A DNA stretch of 48,380 nt, taken from the NCBI GenBank assembly GCA_027353465.1, contig DAIEHR010000202.1, forward strand, positions 1 through 48,380. Direction: 5' to 3'. Made by a program: the position numbers and the translations under genes. The notes beneath the pieces are model-generated. The model had not been told where the DNA came from. It made no database searches and saw nothing but the letters and a program-made list of their open reading frames with translations. This document shows, in pieces, positions 26,847 to 35,392 of this stretch (its first letter is position 1; each line of letters begins with the position of its first letter). This stretch comes from Acetobacteraceae bacterium (lineage in GTDB: Bacteria > Pseudomonadota > Alphaproteobacteria > Acetobacterales > Acetobacteraceae).

Positions 26847-28256
26847 CTAATGTCCAGAAGTGCTCCCCGAGAAGTCCGGTTCCCCCAAACCCGATGCAGC
26901 GAGTTGCCTGGATAATGCCGCTTTCAGCTGTTCCAACCCCTTTGGCGTGGAGGCCTCACATCGGGCGACCAGCACCGCCTGGGTATTAGAAGCACGCAGC
27001 AGCCACCAGCCATCGTCGGTCTGCACCCGGACCCCGTCCGTCGAGGATACTTTCGCGCCCTCTGCTGACAGCCGGGCGGCAACTTCCGCTATGACCGCGA
27101 ATTTACGCTTGTCATCACAGTCGAACCGCACTTCTGGGGTGTTGATGACATGCGGCATTGCCTCGCGCACGGCCGACAACTTGTCCTCCATCCGCGCGAG
27201 GATACCCAGGACACGTATTGCGGCGTAAAGCGCGTCATCGAAGCCGTACCACCGATCTGCGAAAAATATGTGGCCCGACATTTCGCCAGCCAACGGGCTG
27301 CCGGTTTCCGCCATTTTAGACTTAATCAGCGAGTGGCCAGTCTTCCACATGAGCGGGTCGCCTCCCGCCTTGGCGATCTCATCAAACAGGACCTGACTGG
27401 CCTTAACATCGGCGATGATCGTCGCACCTGGGTGATTCTTGAGCACGTCGCGGGCCAATACCACCATGATCTGGTCGCCGAACAGGATTTCGCCCTTGTC
27501 GTCCACCAGTCCAATCCGATCCGCATCGCCGTCGAACGCAATACCGACATCGGCTTTGCGTTTGCGCACCTCAGCGATTAACTCAACCAGGTTGGCGGGG
27601 ACGGTTGGGTCCGGATGGTGGGCCGGGAAACGCCCGTCGATCTCGCCGTTTAGGACAACATGCTCACCGGGCAATGCAGCCACCAACTTCCGCAGCACGT
27701 CGCCTGCTGCCCCATTGCCATTGTCCCAAACCACCTTCAGCAGACGGTCGCCCCCGTCCCAGTCCGAAAGCAGGCGCGCGATATAGTCGTTGGCAATGGC
27801 CACGGTCTGTTCACTGCCCACGGCATCCGCCACGACGTCGCCAGCAGCGGATAGCGTGCCAATATCAAGGATCTGCTTTCCGAAAAATGGCTTACGCCCG
27901 AGCATCATCTTGAAGCCATTATAATCCGGCGGATTGTGTGATCCGGTCACCATTACCGCGCCATCAGTCTTCAACGTGGTCGCTGTGTAATACAACATGG
28001 GGGTTGGACCGCAGCCAATCCGCATGACTTCCATGCCGCTGGCCCGCAGGCCATCGACCAACGCCCGCTCCAGCTCCGGACTGGTCAAGCGGCCATCATA
28101 GCCGACCGCGACCCGCGTGCCGCCGGCACGGGCAACAACCGAACCGAACACCCGACCGATCGCAAACGCGTCGGCAACATGTAGAGTCTGACCGACGATG
28201 CCGCGAATGTCATACTCACGCAGGACGGTCGGGTCGAATTTATGGGAGAACGTCAT
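26847..28256 (-). CDS. Phosphomannomutase/phosphoglucomutase
   Basis: A 469-residue alpha-D-phosphohexomutase of the AlgC/ManB type, interconverting hexose 6-phosphate and 1-phosphate. The N-terminal [10 protein letters not shown] is followed by the active-site phosphoserine loop [12 protein letters not shown] (Ser106), the metal loop DGDADRIG at 242-249 and the sugar-specificity loop GEMSGHIFF. The C-terminal phosphate-binding loop is [15 protein letters not shown]. The REYDIRG start and the specificity loop favour the dual PMM/PGM (AlgC) enzyme over strict PGM. It starts 18 bp after galU on the same strand, so the pair supplies glucose 1-phosphate and then UDP-glucose (and mannose 1-phosphate) for envelope polysaccharide. 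Confidence 0.92.
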   Translation of the reverse strand: MTFSHKFDPTVLREYDIRGIVGQTLHVADAFAIGRVFGSVVARAGGTRVAVGYDGRLTSPELERALVDGLRASGMEVMRIGCGPTPMLYYTATTLKTDGAVMVTGSHNPPDYNGFKMMLGRKPFFGKQILDIGTLSAAGDVVADAVGSEQTVAIANDYIARLLSDWDGGDRLLKVVWDNGNGAAGDVLRKLVAALPGEHVVLNGEIDGRFPAHHPDPTVPANLVELIAEVRKRKADVGIAFDGDADRIGLVDDKGEILFGDQIMVVLARDVLKNHPGATIIADVKASQVLFDEIAKAGGDPLMWKTGHSLIKSKMAETGSPLAGEMSGHIFFADRWYGFDDALYAAIRVLGILARMEDKLSAVREAMPHVINTPEVRFDCDDKRKFAVIAEVAARLSAEGAKVSSTDGVRVQTDDGWWLLRASNTQAVLVARCEASTPKGLEQLKAALSRQLAASGLGEPDFSGSTSGH

Positions 28257-28274
28257 GGCTCGGTTTGATCTCGC

Positions 28275-29144
28275 TTAGATGTATTTCTTCAGAAATTCAC
28301 GCACGGCACCCGACAGCTCAGGCCGCTTGAGCGCGAACGCGATCTGCGCTTCCAGAAACCCAATCTTATCGCCGCAATCGAAGCGACGCCCATCGTAACG
28401 TAAGCCATGGAATGGTTGTTCGCCTATCAGACGGGCCATTGCATCAGTCAACTGTACTTCGTTGCCGGCCCCGCGTTCCATTAGGGCTAGATATTTTATG
28501 ACCTCTGGCATCAAAATATAGCGGCCGATGATCGACAAGTTAGATGGCGCATCTTTGGGGTCGGGCTTTTCGACCAAGCCGATGACTTCGACCAGTCGGC
28601 CATCATCTTTACCGATCTTTAGAATTCCATAGCGGTTGGTCTGCTCAGGCGGTACCTCGGTCACCGCCACTATGTTGCCACCAGTCTGGTAATAGGCATC
28701 GGCAAGCTGCGCGAGGCACGGCTTGTCGGCTAACACAAGATCGTCAGGCAGGAGGATCGCGAATGGGTCGTCACCGATGAACGCGCGGGCGCACCAGATC
28801 GCGTGGCCCAGACCAAGCGGCACTTGCTGGCGAACGGTGGTTATCGAACCGGGTTCGCTTTGGGCACCACTGAGCGATGCCAGCGCATCCTGCTTGTCAC
28901 GTTCACGCAGCGTGGCTTCCAACTCGTACGCGACGTCGAAATGTTCCACCAGAGCGGTCTTACCACGTCCAGTGACCATGCAGAACTGCTCGATCCCGGC
29001 GGCCCGCGCTTCCTCTACCGCATATTGGATCAATGGCTTATCGACAACAGGCAGCATTTCCTTGGCTGTCGCCTTGGTGGCTGGCAGAAAACGTGTGCCC
29101 AGGCCGGCCACAGGAAGAACGGCTTTGCGCAGTTTCTTGATCAC
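28275..29144 (-). CDS. galU: UTP-glucose-1-phosphate uridylyltransferase GalU
   Basis: A 289-residue nucleotidyltransferase that makes UDP-glucose from UTP and glucose 1-phosphate. It opens with KAVLPVAGLGTRFLPATKA, the nucleotide-binding signature, followed by KEMLPVVDKPLIQYAVEEA. FAILLPDDLVL carries the metal-site acidic residues, and NRYGILKIG and GLVEKPDPKDAPSNL are typical of GalU. The length fits the family. It is the promoter-proximal gene of the galU-phosphohexomutase operon and should feed the UDP-glucuronate/UDP-xylose branch used by the 2.9-11.3 kb cluster. Confidence 0.95.
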   Translation of the reverse strand: MIKKLRKAVLPVAGLGTRFLPATKATAKEMLPVVDKPLIQYAVEEARAAGIEQFCMVTGRGKTALVEHFDVAYELEATLRERDKQDALASLSGAQSEPGSITTVRQQVPLGLGHAIWCARAFIGDDPFAILLPDDLVLADKPCLAQLADAYYQTGGNIVAVTEVPPEQTNRYGILKIGKDDGRLVEVIGLVEKPDPKDAPSNLSIIGRYILMPEVIKYLALMERGAGNEVQLTDAMARLIGEQPFHGLRYDGRRFDCGDKIGFLEAQIAFALKRPELSGAVREFLKKYI

Positions 29145-29530
29145 ACATTATCTCCGATAGAGAATTAGCTTTAATCAGCATGGCCAGGGGGCAAGAATAT
29201 GGCAGGATACGAAAATCCGCCGCCCGTGCAAATTCGAGCAATGGGTTTCCAGCTGTCCTGCTCGAATCTTGTTCGACTTGCCAGACCCCCGCGGGTAATC
29301 GCAGACCTCAAGCTTCTCATCGTTCCATCTGAACCCTCCGGGCAATAAAAATTATCCAACCATTCTTCAAGATTTTGACACAAATCTAACGCGGCCGGCC
29401 GCCTGCATCGGAGCCGTGAGCATATATAGAAAACGGCTGCGGCGAGAGCGCAGGTCATTCGCTCAGGAGAGGTCGATGCATTTTCAACCTCTCAGTGAAA
29501 CTTCATGTCCCCCAACCAACACCCCCGACT
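29145..29530. other. 386-bp intergenic region between galU and the class II aldolase
   Basis: AT-richer than its surroundings in the middle (29340-29390), with a TTGACA at 29375-29380 on the plus strand but no convincing -10 at normal spacing. A 7-bp inverted repeat GAGAGGT/ACCTCTC (29467-29473 and 29487-29493) may be the aldolase terminator. A 95-codon minus-strand frame (29171-29458) has no ribosome site or family resemblance and is not called. Confidence 0.4.
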
Positions 29531-30148
29531 TCACCGAGACCCATAAGTCCGGAAGCGCTCCCGCGCCGCCGCCATTTCCTCCAAGGTCAGCAGACGGGGT
29601 GTGCCCGCCGCCAACGCCATCAAATACTGCCGGCACAACGTCTCCAGCAGCTCCGCCTGGGATAGAGCGGCCCGGGCCGACGTCGCACAAACGATCATCC
29701 CATGGTTCCCCAGCAGGCATGCCGTCCGTCCCCGGATCGCCGCGGCAGCGACAAGTGCCAGATCGGGAGTCCCGAACGTAGCGTACGGCGCGCAGCGGAC
29801 ATCCGAGCCTCCGAATCGCACGACCATGTAATGAAAGGCCGGCAGCCCGGACCCGAGGCAGGCCAAGGCCGTGCAAGCATCCGCATGGGTGTGAACAACG
29901 AACGCCGCGTCGGGACATTCGCGGTAAACCGCGGCGTGCAACGCCCATTCGCTGGACGGGGTGCCGCCGTCGGGTGCTGTGGCCCCATCCATCGAAACGT
30001 CCACCAGCGCGAAGTCGGCCGCCGGATCGCCGCCGGACGGGGTGATCACCATCCCGTCCGGCAGGCGGCCGCTGACGTTGCCCGAACTGCCGACAATCAG
30101 CCTCCGTTCGGACAGAGACCGGTACAGCCAGCCAACGTCCTCCCGCAT
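29531..30148 (-). CDS. Class II aldolase/adducin family protein (fuculose-phosphate aldolase-like)
   Basis: A 205-residue zinc-dependent class II aldolase/epimerase-fold protein. It has SSGNVSGRL near residue 21, TPSGGDP at 36-42, the catalytic Glu67 in SSEWALH, and zinc-binding His86 and His88 in VVHTHADA, with a further His149 in LLGNHGMI. This set is typical of L-fuculose-phosphate/rhamnulose-phosphate aldolases and of four-carbon-phosphate decarboxylase-like relatives. Its start overlaps the stop of the upstream alcohol dehydrogenase by one base (TGATG), so the two are co-translated. Together they may oxidise a polyol or sugar and cleave the product; the true substrate is unknown. Confidence 0.85.
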   Translation of the reverse strand: MREDVGWLYRSLSERRLIVGSSGNVSGRLPDGMVITPSGGDPAADFALVDVSMDGATAPDGGTPSSEWALHAAVYRECPDAAFVVHTHADACTALACLGSGLPAFHYMVVRFGGSDVRCAPYATFGTPDLALVAAAAIRGRTACLLGNHGMIVCATSARAALSQAELLETLCRQYLMALAAGTPRLLTLEEMAAARERFRTYGSR

Positions 30149-31200
30149 CAGATCAGGAACACGCCCTTGCCGTCCGACTGCTTGTCGAACAGCTTATAAG
30201 CCTCATCCGCCTGCTCCAGCGTCCAGTGGTGGGTGAATAGTCTGTCCACATCAACGTTGCGGTCCACGCAGAAATCCGCGCATTCCGCTTGGATGATGTT
30301 GGAGAACGTCCAGGACGCCACCAACGTCATCTGCCGCCGCAGCAGATTTGGGCTGACGTCGATATGCACGTCGCCGCCCTCACCCACGAAGCACATCGTG
30401 CCCCAAACCTTGGTGGACTGGATCGCCTGTAGCCGAGCGCCGGCGTTAGACGAGGTATCCAGTGTCAGATCGGCGTATTTACCGTGCGTCAGCTCTTTGA
30501 TCGCGCCGACCGGATCGTTCGACCCGGGATTGACCACCTCGTCCGCGCCGAATTCCTTCGCCCGCTCCAGCCGCTGCGCATTCACATCCAGCGCGATGAC
30601 CTTGGCACCCATCGCCTTGGCGAACTGCGTCGCCGCCAGCCCAACCGGCCCTTGGCCGAAGATCGCGATGGTATCGCGGCCCGAGATGTTCATCCGCCGC
30701 AGCGCCCCGTATGCCGTGCCCGACCCGCAGGCGATCGCCGCACCGGCTGAGAATGACAATTCCTCACGCAGCGTCACCAATGTGTTCGCCGGCACCGCCA
30801 TGAACTTCGCATGCCCGCCATGGGCGTTGTTGCCGTACACTTTCACCGGCACTTCCTGGCAAAGCTGCTGCCAGCCGGATTTACAATGCCCGCACTGGGT
30901 GCAGCCCTGGTAGTGATGCACCATAACCCGCTGTCCGATATGCGCCTCGGCCGGCAGCACGCCTGGTCCTATCGCCACCACCACGCCGCACGGTTCATGG
31001 CCACCGATTGTTGGGTTCGGATTCGCCGGCAGCCCGGTGCCAGCCCGGGCCTCGCCACGCGGCCGACGGTATTGATGCAGGTCGGACCCGCACATCCCAG
31101 AAGCTTTCATCTCCAGCACAACCTCGCCGGGGCCCGGGGTAGGGTCCGCGAACGTCATCAGTTCCAGCTCGCGCTCACCGGTAAATACGACACCTTGCAT
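30148..31200 (-). CDS. Zinc-dependent medium-chain alcohol/polyol dehydrogenase
   Basis: A 350-residue MDR-family dehydrogenase. The catalytic zinc ligands are in ASGMCGSDLH (Cys37) and GGHEPCG (His68, Glu69). The structural zinc cysteines C100, C103, C106 and C114 are in GCTQCGHCKSGWQQLC. The NAD-binding loop is FGQGPVGLAATQFAKAMGAKVIALD. It oxidises a secondary alcohol, most likely a sugar, polyol or threonine-like compound (the family includes L-threonine, sorbitol and L-idonate dehydrogenases). GGAGGAAA lies 5 nt before the ATG at 31200, giving a strong start. It is first in a two-gene operon with the class II aldolase. Confidence 0.87.
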   Translation of the reverse strand: MQGVVFTGERELELMTFADPTPGPGEVVLEMKASGMCGSDLHQYRRPRGEARAGTGLPANPNPTIGGHEPCGVVVAIGPGVLPAEAHIGQRVMVHHYQGCTQCGHCKSGWQQLCQEVPVKVYGNNAHGGHAKFMAVPANTLVTLREELSFSAGAAIACGSGTAYGALRRMNISGRDTIAIFGQGPVGLAATQFAKAMGAKVIALDVNAQRLERAKEFGADEVVNPGSNDPVGAIKELTHGKYADLTLDTSSNAGARLQAIQSTKVWGTMCFVGEGGDVHIDVSPNLLRRQMTLVASWTFSNIIQAECADFCVDRNVDVDRLFTHHWTLEQADEAYKLFDKQSDGKGVFLI

Positions 31201-31408
31201 CGGTTTCCTCCGCCTTAATTGGACCTGGAGACCACTTTAGCCCCATTCGCGTCCAGGGGAACCTGTGGGCTGATCCCGCATTATCCGCCGCAGGTTGAAA
31301 CAAAGCCCGTCGATCTCCATCAACCGCACTTCGATAGAGGGGGAACGATTGCGAAGGGGTGCCCTGGCCGAGCGGTTCGCCTGACAAAGCCTGCCGCCCC
31401 AGAGGCCG

Positions 31409-33961
31409 TTACCCCACAGCGACCGCGACGACCAAAAGCGCCTCTATACGGTCGATCAACTGTGCTTCCGTCACCGGTTTGCGCATCAAGGTGAAGGCGC
31501 CATTCAGCGACCCTCCAACCGCCAACTGCGCGCCGTGACCGGCGTAGCCAGTCAACAAAATCGCCGGAAGGTCTGGACGCTGGTCCCGCGCCTTCCGGAT
31601 CAGTGCCAAACCATCCATCCCGGGCATCGACAGGTCGGTGACGAGCACATCGATCGCGGTGCCAGACGCGATGATCTCCAGCGCCCGGGGCCCATCGTCG
31701 GCGACCTGCACCAGGTAGCCCGCGTCGCCCAGCGACATCGCCAAGGTTTCGCGGACCATCGCCTCATCGTCCACCACCAGCACGCACTTCGCTGCGTTCG
31801 GCGCTGCCACCCCCACGGGCCACGCCCGCCCAAGGGACATCGTCCGCGTGGTCGCCGGCAACCACAGATGGACCGACGTACCGCGCCCGGATGTGCTTTC
31901 TATCCACAGCGCGCCGCCGCTCTGTTCGGCAAACCCCTTGGCCATCGACAGCCCCAGACCGGTCCCCTGGCCCGCTGGCTTGGTGGAGAAAAACGGTTCC
32001 TGCGCTCGGGCAAGGGTAGCTTCGTCCATCCCGGTTCCGGTGTCGCTTACGGTAATCCTGACATACCGGCCCGGCTGCAAATCCACCGTTGGTCCCGACC
32101 CTGATTCCAAAACCTCGGACGTTGCGGTGAAGGTCAACGTGCCCCCCCCTTGCATCGCATCCCGGGCGTTGGTGGCCAGGTTGACCAGCACGGTTTCAAG
32201 TTGGCCCTTGTCGGCCAGCAACGGCGGCAGATCGTCAGCCAGTTGCAGTCCGACCGCCACCGGGCTGCCCAGTGTATGACTAAGAACGTCGCGCAGGCCG
32301 GACAGCAAATCGGCGGTTTCCACCGGTTCCGCCCGCAACTCTCCCCGCCGGGCAAACGCGAGCAAACGCCGCGTGATAGAGGTTCCGCGTTCGGTCGCGT
32401 CCAGGATCATTTGTCCGAACCGGCCCACGCTCTCGGGGTCTGCCGCCCGCTTGACGATCAGACTGGCGCCGCCCTGAACCGCCTGCAAAATGTTGTTGAA
32501 ATCATGCGCGATCCCGCCCGCCAACTGGCCCAGCACCTGCATCCTTTCCGCGTGTGCGGCACGCGCCCGCGCAGCCGCCAATGCCGCCTCGTTCTCCTTT
32601 ATGGCGGTAATGTCCGTGTAGGTCCTGACAACACCGCCATCCGAAAGCCATTGGGTTCGGACCTCCAGCACGGTTCCGTTCGGGCGGGTCCGTTCATAGG
32701 TGTAATCGGACCCAGGCGCTTTGGCGTCGGGTATCATACCGATGGTGGCTTCCTTGAGATTGGTACCGTCGCCGAATTCCCGATGCGCGAATTGCCAGTC
32801 CACGATCTGCCGGAACGTTGTCTTTGTGCGCACCAGACTGTCCGGAAGACCCAGCAGCTCAATCACCCGCTTGTTCATGACTTGCACGTAACCGTCGGAA
32901 TCGACCATTGCGATTCCCTGCGACATGGCTTCCAGGGTAGCGGCAAGCACCTGACGCGATGCCACCAGGGAATGGCGCTGCCTGGCCATGATCAATCCGG
33001 CGATGATACTACCAATGGTCAGCACGACGCCGATCACGAGGTAGAGCCGTTCGTTCCGCCTGTAAGGCGCGAAAACTTGTTCAGCCTCAAGACCCACGGC
33101 AACCATCAACGGATACCGTTCGATCCGGCGCGAACTGTAAATCCGATTAACACCGTCGATTTGACTCACGCCCCAATGGTTACCGCCAGCCGTGCCCTGC
33201 AGGATTTGGGTTCTCGTCTCTGGCGGCAGCACGCCATTCAGCAAATCCGGCCGCGCCGGAACCCGGATCAAAACAACCCCGGAGGTCGTCGCCAGGACGA
33301 TCACGCCGTTGCCGATCGAGATCGACTCGTAAAATCGCGAAAGATACGAAGGATCGAGAGAAACCACCATGATCCCGCCAAAGCCGCCATCCGGCGCCAC
33401 CAGTTTCCTGACGAACTCGATCTCCCAGATATGGGAGAGCCGGCCTATCACCGGCCGGCTGATAACCAGCTTGTCGCTGGTGTTGTCCCGTTGCGCCTGA
33501 AAATGCGGCCGGTCAGCGAGATTGATGTCGCCGACGAGAGGCCCTGGATTGGTCCACAGGACGTGCCCGTTGCGATCCGTCAGCGATATCTTGACGGGCA
33601 GGCCGCTGAGGAAGCCCCGCTCGTTGGCCCACGACCCGGCGATGAAACCCTTTGGATCGTGCTGATACGCGTCCCGCAGAAACAACAAGGTCTGGTCGAT
33701 AGACTCGACCGTGCGGGTGATATTCTCGTCGAACGCGCGCGCCAGATTCGCGGTATCGGCGGCGGCTTGCTGCTCCGCGGCCCGATATTCGCGCCACAGA
33801 TTGAGTCCAATGCCTGCCCAAAGCAGCCCAATCGCTAAAACGATCAGCGACAGGTGCCAAAGATAGGCTCGGGCGACCTGACGGATCCTGTTTGTCAAAA
33901 CCTTCCCCGGCCAATGGTGGCTACCTGATTGTGGCCATACCAGCACCGCCGTAGCAATCAC
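31409..33961 (-). CDS. Membrane hybrid histidine kinase (Cache-like sensor, PAS, HisKA, HATPase, REC)
   Basis: An 850-residue hybrid sensor kinase. A first transmembrane helix (about 34-55) leads to a periplasmic sensor of about 245 residues with PDC/Cache-like character. A second helix (about 306-327) is followed by a PAS domain (about 335-460), a HisKA dimerisation helix with the phospho-acceptor in GGIAHDFNN (His486), an HATPase domain (ATNARDAMQGGG; DTGTGMDEA; GTGLGLSMAKGFAEQSGG) and a C-terminal receiver domain (VVDDEAMV at 729-736; probable phospho-Asp776 in VTDLSMPGMDG; Lys828). The start is GTG at 33961; a TTG 21 codons in is an alternative. No separate DNA-binding regulator is adjacent, so the output is unknown. 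The ligand could be an organic acid. Confidence 0.9.
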   Translation of the reverse strand: MIATAVLVWPQSGSHHWPGKVLTNRIRQVARAYLWHLSLIVLAIGLLWAGIGLNLWREYRAAEQQAAADTANLARAFDENITRTVESIDQTLLFLRDAYQHDPKGFIAGSWANERGFLSGLPVKISLTDRNGHVLWTNPGPLVGDINLADRPHFQAQRDNTSDKLVISRPVIGRLSHIWEIEFVRKLVAPDGGFGGIMVVSLDPSYLSRFYESISIGNGVIVLATTSGVVLIRVPARPDLLNGVLPPETRTQILQGTAGGNHWGVSQIDGVNRIYSSRRIERYPLMVAVGLEAEQVFAPYRRNERLYLVIGVVLTIGSIIAGLIMARQRHSLVASRQVLAATLEAMSQGIAMVDSDGYVQVMNKRVIELLGLPDSLVRTKTTFRQIVDWQFAHREFGDGTNLKEATIGMIPDAKAPGSDYTYERTRPNGTVLEVRTQWLSDGGVVRTYTDITAIKENEAALAAARARAAHAERMQVLGQLAGGIAHDFNNILQAVQGGASLIVKRAADPESVGRFGQMILDATERGTSITRRLLAFARRGELRAEPVETADLLSGLRDVLSHTLGSPVAVGLQLADDLPPLLADKGQLETVLVNLATNARDAMQGGGTLTFTATSEVLESGSGPTVDLQPGRYVRITVSDTGTGMDEATLARAQEPFFSTKPAGQGTGLGLSMAKGFAEQSGGALWIESTSGRGTSVHLWLPATTRTMSLGRAWPVGVAAPNAAKCVLVVDDEAMVRETLAMSLGDAGYLVQVADDGPRALEIIASGTAIDVLVTDLSMPGMDGLALIRKARDQRPDLPAILLTGYAGHGAQLAVGGSLNGAFTLMRKPVTEAQLIDRIEALLVVAVAVG

Positions 33962-34116
33962 TATGACTGGGTCCGCCTAGTCCCGAAAACGTGATCCGAC
34001 GAGTTTGCCGGCCTGGTGGTAGGCGGCCAGCGTTGGATGTGGAACGATGCGTCATCCACCAACCCGTGGATCAGTGCACGGCGGACAATGCCGCCGTTCC
34101 TCCGAAGGAACCATGA

Positions 34117-35208
34117 ATGACATCGCGTAGAAACTTCCTAACCAAAACCGCCGCCGCCGCGGGCCTGATGTTCTGCGGTTGCGGCCTGTCTGGGCCGGCC
34201 CATCCCGCGCGGGCCGCCGCGCGCCTGCCCGTTACGGTTGCCGGCAGGCGGATCAAAACCATCGATGTCCACTCCCATTGCCTGTTCCACGAAGCCAACG
34301 CGCTGATGGGCGAAGAGGGCGCCAAAGCGCTGGTTCCGCCGATCAACAACGCAACCGAGACTTTTTTGGTCATCGAGCAGCGCCTGAAGGCCATGGACGG
34401 CCAAGCGGTCGATATGGAAGTCCTGTCGGTCAATCCGTTCTGGTATGAGCAGGATCGCGACGTCGGTGCGAAGATCGTCAGCATCCAGAACGAAAAATTG
34501 GCCGAACTCGTTGCCTCCAGGCCGGACCGGTTTGCCGCTTTCGCCTCGCTGACAATGCAGGACCCGCAGCTTGCCGCTCAGCAGCTTGAAACCGCGATGA
34601 AGAAACAAGGCCTGAAGGGGGCCGCCATCGGCGATCAGGTCGCCGGCGATGAATTCTCCAACCCTAAATTCGATGTCGTCTGGAAGAAGGCCGAGGAGCT
34701 GGGTGCCACGCTGTTCATCCATCCCCAGGGCGTGCCGGAGCTGAACAAGCGATGGAAAGGCAACGGCTGGTTGGCCAACACTATCGCCAATCCGCTAGCC
34801 ACCACCATCGCGCTGCAGCACCTGATCTTCGACGGTTCGTTCGACAAGTTCCCGGGCCTGAAAGTGCTTGCGGCCCACGGCGGCGGCTACCTGGCGTCCT
34901 ACGCGCCTCGCGACGACCACGCCTGCACCGTTGCGCCGAATTTCTGCGACCCCAACATCAAGCTGAAGAAGAAGCCAACCGAGTACCTGAACCAGATCTA
35001 CTTCGACTCGCTGATCTTCACGCCCGAGGCGTTGCGCCACTTGGTCGCGCAGGTGGGCGCCAGCCAGGTCATGCTGGGCAGCGACTACCCTTACGTTTGG
35101 GAGTTTCACCCCGCCGACCACATCCTGGGCACCAATACTCTCAGCGACAAGCAAAAGGCCGCCATTCTTGGCGACAATGCCGCAAGGGTCCTAGGGATCA
35201 AGGCGTAA
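34117..35208 (+). CDS. Tat-exported amidohydrolase family protein (ACMSD-like fold)
   Basis: A 363-residue metal-dependent hydrolase/decarboxylase of the amidohydrolase-2 group. It begins with a twin-arginine signal (SRRNFL at residues 3-8, hydrophobic A12-C20, then an Ala-rich cleavage zone near 32-35), so it is exported folded to the periplasm. The barrel motifs are TIDVHSHCLFHE (His52, His54), FIHPQG (about 206), LKVLAAHGGG (about 249) and MLGSDYPYVWE with the catalytic Asp near the end. The arrangement resembles aminocarboxymuconate-semialdehyde decarboxylase and related aromatic-acid decarboxylases. GAAGGA lies 7 nt before the ATG. It is followed by a 15-bp hairpin and then the CMD gene. 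The substrate is unknown. Confidence 0.85.
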   Translation: MTSRRNFLTKTAAAAGLMFCGCGLSGPAHPARAAARLPVTVAGRRIKTIDVHSHCLFHEANALMGEEGAKALVPPINNATETFLVIEQRLKAMDGQAVDMEVLSVNPFWYEQDRDVGAKIVSIQNEKLAELVASRPDRFAAFASLTMQDPQLAAQQLETAMKKQGLKGAAIGDQVAGDEFSNPKFDVVWKKAEELGATLFIHPQGVPELNKRWKGNGWLANTIANPLATTIALQHLIFDGSFDKFPGLKVLAAHGGGYLASYAPRDDHACTVAPNFCDPNIKLKKKPTEYLNQIYFDSLIFTPEALRHLVAQVGASQVMLGSDYPYVWEFHPADHILGTNTLSDKQKAAILGDNAARVLGIKA

Positions 35209-35221
35209 CGAAACCGTTCAA

Positions 35222-35257
35222 CGCGTCATGGTTCGGCACAATCCGAACCATGACGCG
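35222..35257 (+). terminator. Perfect 15-bp hairpin after the Tat amidohydrolase
   Basis: The arms CGCGTCATGGTTCGG (35222-35236) and CCGAACCATGACGCG (35243-35257) with a 6-nt loop start 13 nt after the stop. It is an unusually long perfect stem for this window and may be a terminator or a transcript barrier. A degenerate copy of the 3' arm region recurs at about 35331-35353. Confidence 0.6.
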
Positions 35258-35392
35258 GCGCGCGGTCGGCTCACTGCGCCCATCGTGGCCCCGCACGGTT
35301 CCGAATGCGGTTGCCAGCCCCGCACCACCAGGACAATCTGAACCATCGCGTCGGGAAAAATCCCCTGCGAAACAACGATCAGGAGGCAAAGC

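Noticed and set aside
29375-29380. TTGACA as a sigma-70 promoter -35 box
   Set aside because: No -10 element at 16-18 nt spacing, and no plus-strand gene downstream.
29416-29781. Plus-strand frame with an apparent AGGAGAGG before an ATG at 29476
   Set aside because: It runs antisense through the class II aldolase, is Pro/Ser-rich and has no family likeness.
31365-31377. Second copy of the tRNA-Ser D-arm string TGGCCGAGCGGTT
   Set aside because: No anticodon arm, T-arm or CCA follows, so it is not a tRNA gene; a 13-nt match in high-GC DNA may be chance.
32150-33838. 562-codon plus-strand open frame antisense to the histidine kinase
   Set aside because: Arg/His/Pro/Gln-rich composition, no ribosome site, fully contained in the kinase gene whose domains are unmistakable.
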